NCBI GenBank assembly: GCA_945867155.1
Contig: CAMBHL010000003.1
Span: forward strand, 96,099 to 160,098
Direction of reading: 5' to 3'
From: an uncultured Eubacteriaceae bacterium
Lineage (GTDB): Bacteria; Bacillota; Clostridia; Eubacteriales; Eubacteriaceae
DNA length: 64,000 nucleotides
The position numbers and the translations under genes are program-made. Below, piece after piece: positions 34,667 to 43,725 of this stretch (the first letter of the stretch is position 1; each line of letters begins with the position of its first letter). The notes beneath the pieces were generated by a model. The model searched no databases and had not been told where the DNA came from. It saw nothing but the letters and a program-made list of their open reading frames with translations.

Positions 34667-37105
34667 TTATAAATACAACCGCAGCTGCCCGTCGAAATCG
34701 CTTCTGGGGCGACCGTGCTTTTGTTCGTAGCAGTCGTCGCAGAGACTGTAGGGATAGGCCCAGGGCAGCTCCCGGCCGCAGCCGGGACATTTTTTATTTT
34801 CCAGCTGGTCGCGGTCCAAAAGCTGCATCATTTTTTCGGACAGCTGCTGCTTGGCGGCATTCACCGGTGCGATGAAAGCCTCGTGGCCGCATTTGTTTGC
34901 GTACTGATACAACAGATCGCAGATCCGGTAAGCCCGCTCCAGGGTTTTAAGTTCATCGGACGACTGATCGGGCAGCGCTGCCAGGGCGTCGAAGGTTTTC
35001 CCTTTGTTCTCGTCGGTGTACATCGCCCGCCACATCTGATGCATCTTATCATCGGTCTCATCAAAGGCCATGGTGATCATCTTGAAGATGAAGTGCTTGT
35101 CCACACAGCCGGCGGCTTCCATTTCCCGGCACAGCATCAGCTCCCGCTCCGCTTCTCTCTTGATATAGCCCCTGCTGACCGGCAGGGCGATCCAATGGCG
35201 GAGAATCTCGGACAAATCCGCGTCGATGTCGATGAGGGTCCTCGGAATGGAGACCACCGCGTCGGTGAGCGGGCGGTCTTCGCGGTCAAAGGCTTTCTCG
35301 AGCATTCGATAACTCACAAAACTGTCCACATGACCGACGTCGTACATGCCGTACCGGCCGGCCCTTCCGCCGATCTGCCGGATTTCCTCGGCACTGAGAC
35401 CCCGCCAGCGCGTGCCGTCAAATTTGCCTTCTTCGAGAAAAACCACCCGCCTGATGGGCAGGTTCATTCCCATGCCGATGGCGTCCGTCGCCACCACCAC
35501 CTGGGTCTTCCCCGAAGCGAAGGCCTCCGCCTGCCGATGCCGCACGTCGTATGGCAGACTGCCGTAGATGATGCTGCACGCTATCCCGTGCTGTTTTAAT
35601 TCCAGGGCGACCCCGTGCACGCTCTTTCGCGTGAAGACGATCAGCGCATCCCCGGGGCGCACGTCGTCGGGAAAATTGAGAAACGCATGAGAAATGGCTA
35701 ACTTCGTCAGCCGGTGATGCCGGACGATTTCGTAAGTATCCCCGCAGCTTTCGATCATGCGGATCAAAAGGGCCTCGGCCTTCGGCGCCGCGCACAAATG
35801 AATCTCATCGGCGCAGAGCCCCAAAATGGCCGCCGTCCAAGCCCCGCCCCGGTGTTCATCTGCGGCCATCTGGGCTTCGTCGATCACCACCACGTCGTAG
35901 TAATGTTCAAAGTCGGCCATTTCCACCGTCGCGCTGGCGATCTGCGCCGTTTCATCGAGGACTTTCTCTTCCCCGGTGATCAGCGAACAATGGACACCGT
36001 CCTGATTCAGCCGCTCAAACTGCTCGTAGGCGAGCAGCCGCAGGGGCGCCAGATAGAAGCCGCTGTCCGCTTGTTCCAGACGCACGAGGGCATCGTGGGT
36101 TTTGCCCGAATTGGTCGGCCTGATATGGACGATGAAATGACGGGTCATCTGCCGGGCGGTGGGATACAGATCGGCATAGTTTTTTGGAATGTGTTCCAGC
36201 AGAACCTTGTCCAGCTCCCGCTTTTTCCGTTCGTTAAAGGCGTAGGTTTTCAGGCGCTTGGCATAGGCCGCGTTCGTCTTGACCAGCGTCAGCAGCGCAC
36301 TGTAGGACAGGGTATCCTGGATTTTCTCCGACAGGACGCGGTCAAAGGCGGAATGTCTGCAGAGATGGTACAGATCTTCTTCGATGTAGGCCGTGTCGGG
36401 ATCAGCCATGAGCGCCCGAATTTCGGCGTAGGTGTCAATCATCGTGTGAAATAAAAAATTGGCGTAATTCGTCTTTTCGGAAATGTACTTGGCGGCCAGA
36501 CTGATGTTGCCCTTGGGCAGATCCACGAGGTTCTGGATCAGCACGTGAATGTTGAAATCGGAGAACAGCGTTCCCGGCCGGTTCGGCAGATAAAAGGCCA
36601 GGGCTTCATCCCGTTTGTAGACCTTCAGACGGTCCTCCTGAAGCACGACTTTGATTGTATCGATGGCCGCGTCCACCGCCTTGGGAATGGTGTCGTTCAC
36701 CAGCTTGCCCAAAAGTTTGTGATGAGGCAGAAACGGCTTCAGGGCTGTTTCCCTCTCGAAAGTCGCCGTCTGCCGGACCTGCTGGACCAGCTGGCCGTAA
36801 TGGCGCAGTTTGATCCGGTCTCCCCGCCGCTTCACGAAGGTTTCAATATCGGGCAGCACGTCCGTGTAATCGGCCAGATTCGCCGGCTTCAGCTTTTTGC
36901 CGCCCTTGGCATACGCTTTTAAATGTTTGTGGAAAGCCGCGTCGTAAGTCGCCGTCAGGCGAAACAGCCTTTCCGTCTCCCCGTCAATCGCCACGGGCAG
37001 ACATTCCCGGAACACCGCGTTGTCCGCCGCATTGATCACATGATCCCTTTCGATCAGTGCTTTGGCGCCCTTGCTCACCGCCGGCGCCTGTGTTTTTTTG
37101 TTCAT
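34667..37105 (-). CDS. SUV3-like superfamily 2 RNA helicase with C-terminal zinc ribbon
   Basis: The 812-residue protein has a long N-terminal helical region, motif I RPTNSGKT at about 328-336, FYLAPLRLLAYEQ, motif II DEAQ near 407, VATDAIGMGMNLP and motif VI QIGGRAGRYG. This set is the hallmark of SUV3, the mitochondrial degradosome helicase that partners polynucleotide phosphorylase. The last 50 residues hold CPGCGRELPWAYPYSLCDDC, a probable four-cysteine zinc ribbon. An RNA turnover role is inferred. A promoter lies about 45 bases upstream; a small unknown gene follows. Confidence 0.85.
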   Translation of the reverse strand: MNKKTQAPAVSKGAKALIERDHVINAADNAVFRECLPVAIDGETERLFRLTATYDAAFHKHLKAYAKGGKKLKPANLADYTDVLPDIETFVKRRGDRIKLRHYGQLVQQVRQTATFERETALKPFLPHHKLLGKLVNDTIPKAVDAAIDTIKVVLQEDRLKVYKRDEALAFYLPNRPGTLFSDFNIHVLIQNLVDLPKGNISLAAKYISEKTNYANFLFHTMIDTYAEIRALMADPDTAYIEEDLYHLCRHSAFDRVLSEKIQDTLSYSALLTLVKTNAAYAKRLKTYAFNERKKRELDKVLLEHIPKNYADLYPTARQMTRHFIVHIRPTNSGKTHDALVRLEQADSGFYLAPLRLLAYEQFERLNQDGVHCSLITGEEKVLDETAQIASATVEMADFEHYYDVVVIDEAQMAADEHRGGAWTAAILGLCADEIHLCAAPKAEALLIRMIESCGDTYEIVRHHRLTKLAISHAFLNFPDDVRPGDALIVFTRKSVHGVALELKQHGIACSIIYGSLPYDVRHRQAEAFASGKTQVVVATDAIGMGMNLPIRRVVFLEEGKFDGTRWRGLSAEEIRQIGGRAGRYGMYDVGHVDSFVSYRMLEKAFDREDRPLTDAVVSIPRTLIDIDADLSEILRHWIALPVSRGYIKREAERELMLCREMEAAGCVDKHFIFKMITMAFDETDDKMHQMWRAMYTDENKGKTFDALAALPDQSSDELKTLERAYRICDLLYQYANKCGHEAFIAPVNAAKQQLSEKMMQLLDRDQLENKKCPGCGRELPWAYPYSLCDDCYEQKHGRPRSDFDGQLRLYL

Positions 37106-37138
37106 ACCCTGTCACTTCATCTCTTGCATAAAATTAAA

Positions 37139-37178
37139 TTGATATCAAAATTATATCAAATATTGATAACGGCTACAA
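37139..37178 (-). promoter_or_regulatory. Helicase promoter flanked by TTGATA palindromes
   Basis: TTGTAG, 17 bases, TATAAT (37150-37155) on the minus strand. TTGATATCAA at 37139-37148 is a perfect palindrome just after the -10 box, and TATCAATATTTGATA lies in the spacer, so an operator is possible. Confidence 0.6.
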
Positions 37179-37224
37179 TAAGGCAGTTCCGCACGCTGCG
37201 CATTGCCGGCAAACTGGTACAAAG

Positions 37225-37245
37225 AAAAAAGCCCCATACGGGGCT
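37225..37245 (-). terminator. Terminator after the AIM24 remnant
   Basis: AGCCCC and GGGGCT form a 6-bp stem with a 4-base loop, followed on the minus strand by TTTTTTC. Confidence 0.82.
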
Positions 37246-37259
37246 GGCTGCAACACTTA

Positions 37260-37603
37260 CTATTTTTTATCCGAAAGGTACATTTTCATCAAGGCCGCTG
37301 TCTTGGCAATGGGCATGGTCTGCAGCACAATTCTGCCCGGACCTGTGAGAACCGTATTGAACAAGCCTTCGCCGCCGAGGAGCACATTTTTGACCCCTTT
37401 GACCCGTTCGATATCCATCGACACCGAGGCGTCCATCGCCACAAGATAACCGGTGTCCACGATTTTGCGCTGTCCCGCCTCAAGTTCATAGGTCACGGCG
37501 GAACCGTCGATTTCGAGAAACACGATGCCCTGTCCGGAATACCGCTGCATGATAAAGCCTTCTCCGCCAAAGAAACCGGCACAAATCTTTTTCTTCGAAA
37601 TAC
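37260..37603 (-). pseudogene. AIM24/TIGR00266 family protein, N-terminally truncated
   Basis: The readable part runs from ISKKKICAGFFGGEGF through MQRYSGQGIVFLEIDGSA to LLGGEGLFNTVLTGPGRIVLQT, which is the second half of an AIM24-family beta-helix protein (usually 220-260 residues). An in-frame TGA lies just before this, and the PrsW-type gene ends only about 15 bases further up, so the first half has been deleted. A 96-residue product from the ATG at 37550 is possible but would lack about half the fold. Confidence 0.78.
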
Positions 37604-37617
37604 ATCATCTTCAATCA

Positions 37618-38493
37618 TCATTTTACTAATCCGCTATATTCGCCTGACGCGTTATCTGCTGCCCCGCCTTCGTCGCAATCTTTTAAAAAGACGATCACGG
37701 GCAAGAGCACAGCCACCGTCAGCAGCGCGCTGAAGAGGTTCACATTGCCAATCGGCGAGTCGTACAGAAAATGATTCACCATCACAAAAAGAATCCAAAA
37801 CACGCCTTGTCTAACGTGATGATCTCCTCGGGAACGGACGATCAAATAAAGGCCGACGGCTGTTAGACCCGTGTAAGCCCAGTGGGAGCCGAGGGCGCCA
37901 ACAATCCGATCGAGCGCCGTCGGGAAAGCCTCGCTTACGTGCTTAAACCCGCTTTCCGTGATGTACGAAAAATCTTCCTCGATCTGGAAGCCCATGCCCA
38001 CACTCATACCAATGCTCAGATAATCTTTCCGCGATTTTCGGCTGAAGAGGTACACCAGCAGCGCCACCGTGCCCAGCTTGAGCAGCTCCTCGACTACGCC
38101 GGTCTCCGCAGAGCCGAGCCACGCGTCCGAATACACCCGGCCCATGAGGTGGCGCATCAGGCCAGAAAACCCGTCGTTGATTTCTCCAGCGAAGGCCGCC
38201 GGGATAAAGGCCCCACAGGCCACCGCGATCAACAACTCAAATCCACTGCACCCGTATTTTTTGCAGAGCCGTTTCATCAAAATACAAAAAGGCACGATAT
38301 ACACGAGAAGCAGCAAAAACGCAGTGTAAACTTGTAAATACACGGCGGCGCTGGTATGCTTGCCCGCCAAATAATCGCCTTCATCGATGGCCATGCCTAA
38401 AGTAAACAGCAAAATGAGCACGCCAGCTGCAATGATCCTGTTTTTGTATTGCTTGCCCGCTATATTAAAACCCCATTTATTATTCACGAACAT
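37618..38493 (-). CDS. PrsW family intramembrane protease
   Basis: The 291-residue protein has about eight membrane segments. Its conserved residues sit in the order of PrsW-type glutamic intramembrane proteases: AETGVVEELLKLG (E-E-x-x-K), GMGFQIEEDFSYI, GSHWAYTGLTAVG and HFLYDSP. PrsW of Bacillus cleaves an anti-sigma factor at site 1, but family members vary in substrate, and no sigma/anti-sigma pair is nearby. The gene ends at the deletion point of the AIM24 remnant. Confidence 0.82.
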   Translation of the reverse strand: MFVNNKWGFNIAGKQYKNRIIAAGVLILLFTLGMAIDEGDYLAGKHTSAAVYLQVYTAFLLLLVYIVPFCILMKRLCKKYGCSGFELLIAVACGAFIPAAFAGEINDGFSGLMRHLMGRVYSDAWLGSAETGVVEELLKLGTVALLVYLFSRKSRKDYLSIGMSVGMGFQIEEDFSYITESGFKHVSEAFPTALDRIVGALGSHWAYTGLTAVGLYLIVRSRGDHHVRQGVFWILFVMVNHFLYDSPIGNVNLFSALLTVAVLLPVIVFLKDCDEGGAADNASGEYSGLVK

Positions 38494-38514
38494 CTTCCTT
38501 TCTCGTACAGTAAT

Positions 38515-39144
38515 CTAGCTCAGCGCTTGCCCTATACGAAACGCGTTTTCCAGATCCTTGGGGAAGTGTTCTTCATGCGCCGCTTTTTTCTTGCGCTCAT
38601 CGAAGCTGCCCATACTGAATTTAGCGTAATCCGACACCTGAAGCGTATCGTAACAGGGATAGAGGCAAACTTTTCCATTAAACATTTCCAATTCCTTGGC
38701 GTACGCTTCAAATTGATCTTTGTACAATTGATCGTAGAACGTCTGCGTAGCATTCATGCTGACGAAGAAGCCAACGTTGATCTTCCCCTTAAAATAATTA
38801 CTGTAATCATCATAAGACAGAGAACAGAAATGCAGCCGTTCGATCAATGCGAAGTATCCGCTTGTCGGTCGTCCCAAATAGATGCACGTCCCGATCAATA
38901 GGGTATCGGCAGAAAATATTTTATCAATAATCGGCGACAAGTCGTCTTTCCAGTAACAATGACATCTTTCCACATTTTTTCTCTTGCAAAGCATGCAGCC
39001 GCGACATCCGGTAAAATTCAAATCGTATAAATCGATGTATTCAACCTCCGCGCCAGTACTTTTCGCGCCTTCTGCTGCTGACTTTAATAATTTTGCGGTA
39101 TTCCACGCTTTTCTTGGACTTGTATTCAACACAATTACTTTCAT
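38515..39144 (-). CDS. Flavodoxin family / NADPH-dependent FMN reductase-like protein
   Basis: The protein starts KVIVLNTSPRKAWNTAKLLKSA, a flavin phosphate-binding loop, and has FTGCRGCMLCKRKNVERCHC followed by DDLSPIIDKI and LLIGTCIYLGRPTSGYFALIERL. This is the iron-sulfur-flavoprotein-like group; the cysteine set is compact and could hold a cluster. The start at 39144 has AAGGAA upstream; the longer frame to 39282 runs through the promoter. It is divergent from the siroheme reductase. Confidence 0.85.
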   Translation of the reverse strand: MKVIVLNTSPRKAWNTAKLLKSAAEGAKSTGAEVEYIDLYDLNFTGCRGCMLCKRKNVERCHCYWKDDLSPIIDKIFSADTLLIGTCIYLGRPTSGYFALIERLHFCSLSYDDYSNYFKGKINVGFFVSMNATQTFYDQLYKDQFEAYAKELEMFNGKVCLYPCYDTLQVSDYAKFSMGSFDERKKKAAHEEHFPKDLENAFRIGQALS

Positions 39145-39220
39145 TTTCGTATTCCTTGTTTCTAAACTTAGACGAAGCCAATAAAACCATTCTGGTCTTG
39201 TTCCATATCGTCTTTTTAAT

Positions 39221-39249
39221 AAGATAATCCATTGTCTCGTATTTTGCAA
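39221..39249 (-). promoter_or_regulatory. Promoter of flavodoxin-like gene
   Basis: TTGCAA, 17 bases, TATCTT on the minus strand, about 77 bases before the start codon. Confidence 0.45.
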
Positions 39250-39271
39250 GATCGGACAAGCACTTCTTTTC

Positions 39272-39300
39272 TTGCGCGCCACGCGATTCTGTGTTATATT
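39272..39300 (+). promoter_or_regulatory. Promoter of nitrite/sulfite reductase
   Basis: TTGCGC, 17 bases, TATATT on the plus strand, 40 bases before the ATG at 39341. Confidence 0.55.
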
Positions 39301-39340
39301 CTAAAAAAATCTAATTCTTTATTACTTATAGAGGTTTACT

Positions 39341-41020
39341 ATGAATTATACGCAGACATGGCGCGATCGAACTGATCTCAGCAAAAATGAATATTGGAAA
39401 CTGGAAAAAGACGGACTGGAGATTCTCAAAGAACTGGATCGCCTCTCGACGACGCCTTTTGAACAAATCGACGTCTCCGATATCGAGCGGTTGAAATGGG
39501 CTGGCATCTACTGCCAGCGCCCGAAAAACGGCAAATTTCTAATCCGCATCAAACTGCCTTCCGGCAAGCTCAACGCGGCGCAAGGACACATCATTGCCGA
39601 CCTGGCTGAACAATACGGCCAGAGTGAATTACAGATCACCATTCGGCAGTGCATTCAAATTCATAATCTGACTTTGAATGAAATTCCGGACATTTTCCGC
39701 GCATTGGACAGCGTCGGCCTGACGACCGTTGAAGGCTGCGGGGACGTCCCGCGGAACATCCTCGGCAATCCCCTCATGGGCATCGATCCCGACGAACTCT
39801 TCGACACCACTCCCGTCGTGCATCAGGCGGCGGAAGCCCTCGTGGGCAACCCGGAATATTCCAACCTGCCGCGCAAATACAAAATCTCCATTTCCGCCAA
39901 TCCCGGGGACTGCGGATTTGCCGGCATCAACGACTTAGCTTTCGTGCCGGCCATTTTGAGAAAGAAGGACCAGAAAGCAGACGGCTTTCACGTTTATGTC
40001 GGCGGCGGCCTGTCCACTGATCCAAGGCTTGCCAAAAAGCTGTCTTTCTTCATTCTGCCGGAACAGGCAGTGCTGGTGATGCAGGCCATTGCCATCATTT
40101 TCCGGGAATTCGGCTACCGGGAAAAGCGCAATCACTGCCGGCTGAAATTCCTCGTCGACGACTGGGGCACGGAAAAATTTGAAGCGGTTTTGGAACGCAC
40201 TGCGCAAAAGATTCTCAATCACGAAAATGTCAGCCGTCTGGCCGACGACTTAAAAGACGATTCAAGCAAACCAGCTTCCCCGCTTTTCCTCCGCGGCGGG
40301 CGGACTTTGTGGCGCAAATGGAACCGCGGCGTCTTCCACGGCGTTCATCAGCAAAAACAGCCTGGATTGTATTATATCGGCTTTTTAATCCCTGAAGGCG
40401 CCATGACCGGCGATGACTTAGCTCACTTCGCCGACTTGGCGGATCAGTACGGAAACGGCGTGCTGCGCACCACCAATTCCCAGAATCTGCTGGTCATCAA
40501 CATTCCAAAAGCCAACACCAAGGCCGCCGCCCACACTGAACTTGCCGCCAAATACCCGATTCATCCGAAGGCTTTCAGCGGCTACTGTGCGGCCTGCACC
40601 GGCAACGAATACTGCAGTTTTGCGCCCATTGAAACCAAACACCTGCTGCAGCATATCGTCGAAGAACTGGATCAACGCTTCCCGGAAATCAAAACGCCGT
40701 TCCGGGTCAACCTCACCGGCTGCCCCCATGCCTGCGCCCACCCCATGATCGCCGACATCGGCATGACCGGCGCCCGGGTCCGCACCGATGACGGCCTCCA
40801 GGACGCCGTGACTTTCCAGATTGCTGGAAACCTCGGCAAAAACGCCAAATTCGGACAGAAACTCGATGGCAAAGTGACAATCGAAAATATTCTGCCCACG
40901 GTCTCCAAGATGATTCAGTATTATCTCGATCACCGCCAGGAAAAAGAAAGCTTCAACGCTTTTGTCGAAAGAAACGGAACCGAACCCTTCCAGACTGTCG
41001 TCGATCAAATGCGCGCTTAG
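39341..41020 (+). CDS. Siroheme nitrite/sulfite reductase (NirA-like)
   Basis: The 559-residue protein has the two-fold repeated ferredoxin-like half domains of the nitrite/sulfite reductase family. The siroheme-[4Fe-4S] ligands are visible: CTGNEYC (C-x5-C) and, about 50 residues later, GCPHACAHP (C-x3-C). QITIRQCIQIHNL and VEGCGDVPRNILGNP belong to the substrate and siroheme-binding part. It reduces nitrite or sulfite by six electrons, probably from ferredoxin. The two substrates cannot be separated from this sequence alone. It is monocistronic. Confidence 0.92.
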   Translation: MNYTQTWRDRTDLSKNEYWKLEKDGLEILKELDRLSTTPFEQIDVSDIERLKWAGIYCQRPKNGKFLIRIKLPSGKLNAAQGHIIADLAEQYGQSELQITIRQCIQIHNLTLNEIPDIFRALDSVGLTTVEGCGDVPRNILGNPLMGIDPDELFDTTPVVHQAAEALVGNPEYSNLPRKYKISISANPGDCGFAGINDLAFVPAILRKKDQKADGFHVYVGGGLSTDPRLAKKLSFFILPEQAVLVMQAIAIIFREFGYREKRNHCRLKFLVDDWGTEKFEAVLERTAQKILNHENVSRLADDLKDDSSKPASPLFLRGGRTLWRKWNRGVFHGVHQQKQPGLYYIGFLIPEGAMTGDDLAHFADLADQYGNGVLRTTNSQNLLVINIPKANTKAAAHTELAAKYPIHPKAFSGYCAACTGNEYCSFAPIETKHLLQHIVEELDQRFPEIKTPFRVNLTGCPHACAHPMIADIGMTGARVRTDDGLQDAVTFQIAGNLGKNAKFGQKLDGKVTIENILPTVSKMIQYYLDHRQEKESFNAFVERNGTEPFQTVVDQMRA

Positions 41021-41027
41021 GCAAAAT

Positions 41028-41080
41028 AAAAACATCCTGATGCCAGATTTAAACTCTGACATCGGGATGTTTTATATTAT
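41028..41080. terminator. Bidirectional terminator
   Basis: A long imperfect stem (AAAACATCCTGATG.CAGA with TCTG.CATCGGGATGTTTT) lies between two convergent genes, with T-rich tracts on both strands. It serves the siroheme reductase and the membrane protein beyond it. Confidence 0.85.
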
Positions 41081-41083
41081 TTT

Positions 41084-42940
41084 TTAATTTTGTTTTGCTA
41101 CAGCCCAAATTCTATCAGCAAACATAGCCTCTTTACCTGGATATTTTTTACTGTAATAGTTAGCCAAATATTGATAATCCGATTTTTCAAAATCGCTGAC
41201 TTTTTCGTAAACATAGGCTGTTACACCACCATCCAATTTAAAGCTCCGATCGAGCTTAACAAAATGCTGTCCCACAGGAGAACTTTGATTCTGTACTTCT
41301 TCACACAAAAACCGTACCACTTCTTGAGTGCCCTTTGCAAGATGAAGTTGAACTGGTTTAGTTACAATAATATAATCTGATTGGAGAAAATTGGATGGAA
41401 AACCATCACGCAGATCAACTTCTTTAGGCCCATTGAGGTTATGAATTGCATCATTGCTATATGGCAAATCCAAAGATTGCAAAATATTTGCGTTAAGAAT
41501 CACCCCACTTGCACAAACATATACATGTTTTCCCGTTCCGTCTGTAAGGCTGTTCGAATAATTCGCTAAATCGCGAAGCTCATCAATATCATTCATTTGC
41601 ATCGGATAATATTCTTGAGAATACAATTTTGCAATATGATCCGTAACTGGTCGAACTGAGGGGAAAAAGCAATTCAGTGTACCAATGGTTAATACTGCGG
41701 CTGCCACACCAGCCGCAAGACGCTTATATTTTACTCTTTTGATTGTGCCAATGATTTGATACACGCCTAAAATCATCAAAATACAGAATTCTGATGCAAT
41801 AATGTATAAATGATGGTCTTCAATATTTTGTACATGGTAAAAAGTAAATATTGTTACCATTGAAGCTATAAAACAAAAAAATGTTAATTTTCTGCCTTTC
41901 TTGAATATTTGCGACAAAATCACAGCAACAAAAGCCAGAATTACTGTAATAAGTCCAAGGCGCGAAATGGTGCTGCTCAATTTCGTAAGAAAAGGTGCAT
42001 TGTATCCTACATACTGATTAGCGTAATTATTAGCTAATATTCTCTCAACAAGAGGTCTAAAGAAGATGAGGAGCACTGAAAGCGCAAATACTCCTACAAT
42101 AAGAAAATTAATAATAGCATTGCAAGTCTTTTTTTTCCATGCAACATCACCATAATCTTTGATTACTTCATACAAAGAAAAAGCAAAGAGTGCGGCACCG
42201 TAACCAACGACGAAAAAGGCAAAAAAACGACGGAATAAAAATGCAATCAAAAGGCAGGCAGAGATCAAAATGTCCCGAATCACCTGCCGTTTATTAAAAG
42301 TTAATGCGTCGTAATCCATAAACAGCAAAACTGCAAGCGAAGAAGGAATTAGACAAGCCACGTCAATATAGCCCCGAAGCATTGCATAATAAAACGGATT
42401 AAAAGCCGCGACCATAAAAAGTGTAAAAACAAACACTAAGTACTGCTTTTTACCTACGCAGAGTTCAGGTTGATCATGCAAAAGCATCTTCCAAACAATC
42501 GTAACAATCACTACCCATGTCGGCACGAGAAATATGAGGAAATTTAAAACCACATATCTGGAAAAGGTATAACCAAAAATTCTTAAAGGAATTGCTATAA
42601 GCAGAGGAAGAATATGATTATAATCACTATTTAATATCGTTTGATAAACTACATTTAACGTCCCGGAAGGATCATTAAAAAGTGATTGCATCGTATTGCA
42701 ACTGGCCATCCAATAACCATTATAATCCCAAAAATAAATAAAATGATTTTGTAGAATTAGATAAAGGCAGAACAAAAAACCCACACAGACGAAACCAAAA
42801 AATATCCATTTATACCATTTATCTTTAAAAGTTATTAATTCACCATTTGCATTTTGGCCAAATCGCCACGCTATTACAAAAAAAGCAGCAAATATTGCCA
42901 TAAAAAAGAGCCCTATAAGGACAGCATGAAAACTTGTCAT
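41084..42940 (-). CDS. Polytopic membrane protein, glycosyltransferase GT-C-like
   Basis: The protein of about 618 residues has some eleven to thirteen membrane segments followed by a C-terminal soluble part of about 170 residues. HFIYFWDYNGYWMASCNTMQ in the first outside loop carries the acidic-residue pattern seen in GT-C glycosyltransferases, which use polyprenyl-linked sugars, but I cannot assign a closer family. The ATG at 42940 follows GAGG; the longer frame begins with a TTG inside that site. Its codons are strongly AT-rich (AAA, ATT, TTT, TAT), unlike both neighbours, so recent transfer is likely. Confidence 0.72.
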   Translation of the reverse strand: MTSFHAVLIGLFFMAIFAAFFVIAWRFGQNANGELITFKDKWYKWIFFGFVCVGFLFCLYLILQNHFIYFWDYNGYWMASCNTMQSLFNDPSGTLNVVYQTILNSDYNHILPLLIAIPLRIFGYTFSRYVVLNFLIFLVPTWVVIVTIVWKMLLHDQPELCVGKKQYLVFVFTLFMVAAFNPFYYAMLRGYIDVACLIPSSLAVLLFMDYDALTFNKRQVIRDILISACLLIAFLFRRFFAFFVVGYGAALFAFSLYEVIKDYGDVAWKKKTCNAIINFLIVGVFALSVLLIFFRPLVERILANNYANQYVGYNAPFLTKLSSTISRLGLITVILAFVAVILSQIFKKGRKLTFFCFIASMVTIFTFYHVQNIEDHHLYIIASEFCILMILGVYQIIGTIKRVKYKRLAAGVAAAVLTIGTLNCFFPSVRPVTDHIAKLYSQEYYPMQMNDIDELRDLANYSNSLTDGTGKHVYVCASGVILNANILQSLDLPYSNDAIHNLNGPKEVDLRDGFPSNFLQSDYIIVTKPVQLHLAKGTQEVVRFLCEEVQNQSSPVGQHFVKLDRSFKLDGGVTAYVYEKVSDFEKSDYQYLANYYSKKYPGKEAMFADRIWAVAKQN

Positions 42941-43005
42941 ATAATAACACCTCAACAAATCAATAATATTGTCATTTTATCATAGATATTTTAAGAAATT
43001 AAGAC

Positions 43006-43032
43006 TTAAATCAAAATGTTGTTTTGATTTAA
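43006..43032. repeat. AT-rich inverted repeat
   Basis: TTAAATCAAAA and TTTTGATTTAA are perfect 11-bp arms around a 5-base loop, between the PNPOx gene and the AT-rich membrane protein. No T-run follows, so it may be an operator or weak terminator. Confidence 0.5.
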
Positions 43033-43070
43033 TTTCCTCATTCCGTACAAAGAGGTACTGTTTCTTCATT

Positions 43071-43583
43071 TTACACATTTTCCCACGTCTGCCGTGACCC
43101 GTATCCTGCTTTCTTAAAATCCGAATTGAGGACAGTAATCGCGTCCGGAACGATCTTAATCAGCCACATCGGTTTCGGGAGCTTTTTTAAAGTTTCGATG
43201 GGAATTTTCCGTAACGCTGCTTCTGCGCTGTAGGCTTCTGAAAACAGATCTACGATTTCGGCTATCCCCTGGATCTGCGCGGACTTCAAACTGCCAAATC
43301 CCGTATTTTGTTCGAAAACGGCTGCTGATACTTTTTTATTTGCTTTTAAAGCCCGAAACTTCAGCCCGCCTTCTGTAAAAATCCACAGCGCACCGTCGTG
43401 CCAGGTGTACTCCAGAGGCGTACAGCGGATGAAATCTGCCGAGGCGGCCGCCAACGCGAGCACCTTGTGGGAAGACAAAAACGTGTCAATCCAATCATAT
43501 AGTGCATCCCGATCCAGCTTTATTTCTTTTTCATCTTTACGCGTCCAGAAGGACGCCGCTTGTTCGTATTCTTCTTCGGTCAT
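43071..43583 (-). CDS. Pyridoxamine 5'-phosphate oxidase-like flavin-binding protein
   Basis: The 170-residue protein fits the PNPOx-like split-barrel family: ALAAASADFIRCTPLEYTWHDGALWIFTEGGLKFRAL is the flavin-contact part, and GIAEIVD with the final NSDFKKAGYG follow. AGGAG 7 bases before the ATG at 43583 sets the start. The longer frame to 43679 reads into a 79-bp repeat that is an upstream control region. The true substrate is not known. Confidence 0.82.
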   Translation of the reverse strand: MTEEEYEQAASFWTRKDEKEIKLDRDALYDWIDTFLSSHKVLALAAASADFIRCTPLEYTWHDGALWIFTEGGLKFRALKANKKVSAAVFEQNTGFGSLKSAQIQGIAEIVDLFSEAYSAEAALRKIPIETLKKLPKPMWLIKIVPDAITVLNSDFKKAGYGSRQTWENV

Positions 43584-43627
43584 TGTTACACTCCTATCAA
43601 TAATCCTGTATTTCCTGCGATTGATCC

Positions 43628-43706
43628 TAGTATACGCCAAAAAGCGGCGGAATGCTGCATCTACAGATACATATTTCAAAAAATCTGATGTATGATGACA
43701 TCACAC
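43628..43706. repeat. 79-bp direct repeat, copy 1
   Basis: This matches 44157-44235 at 77 of 79 positions. It contains a dyad (TGCATCTACAGATACA) and a TATGAT sequence where copy 2 has TATAAT. On its left is the PNPOx gene; on its right begins a short frame starting MNDEI. Confidence 0.93.
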
Positions 43707-43725
43707 CAAAGAAAACGCGTGAAAA

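Noticed and set aside
34715..35599. A 294-codon plus-strand open frame inside the helicase gene
   Set aside because: It is exactly opposite the SUV3-like helicase, has no ribosome site and no recognisable domain; the minus-strand gene is certain.
35714..36454. A 246-codon plus-strand frame
   Set aside because: Another shadow in the helicase gene with no ribosome site.
43601..43679. N-terminal extension of the PNPOx protein (MKYVSVDAAFRRFLAYT), which recurs at 44208
   Set aside because: The shared residues come from the 79-bp repeat, which is a control region; AGGAG fixes the start at 43583.
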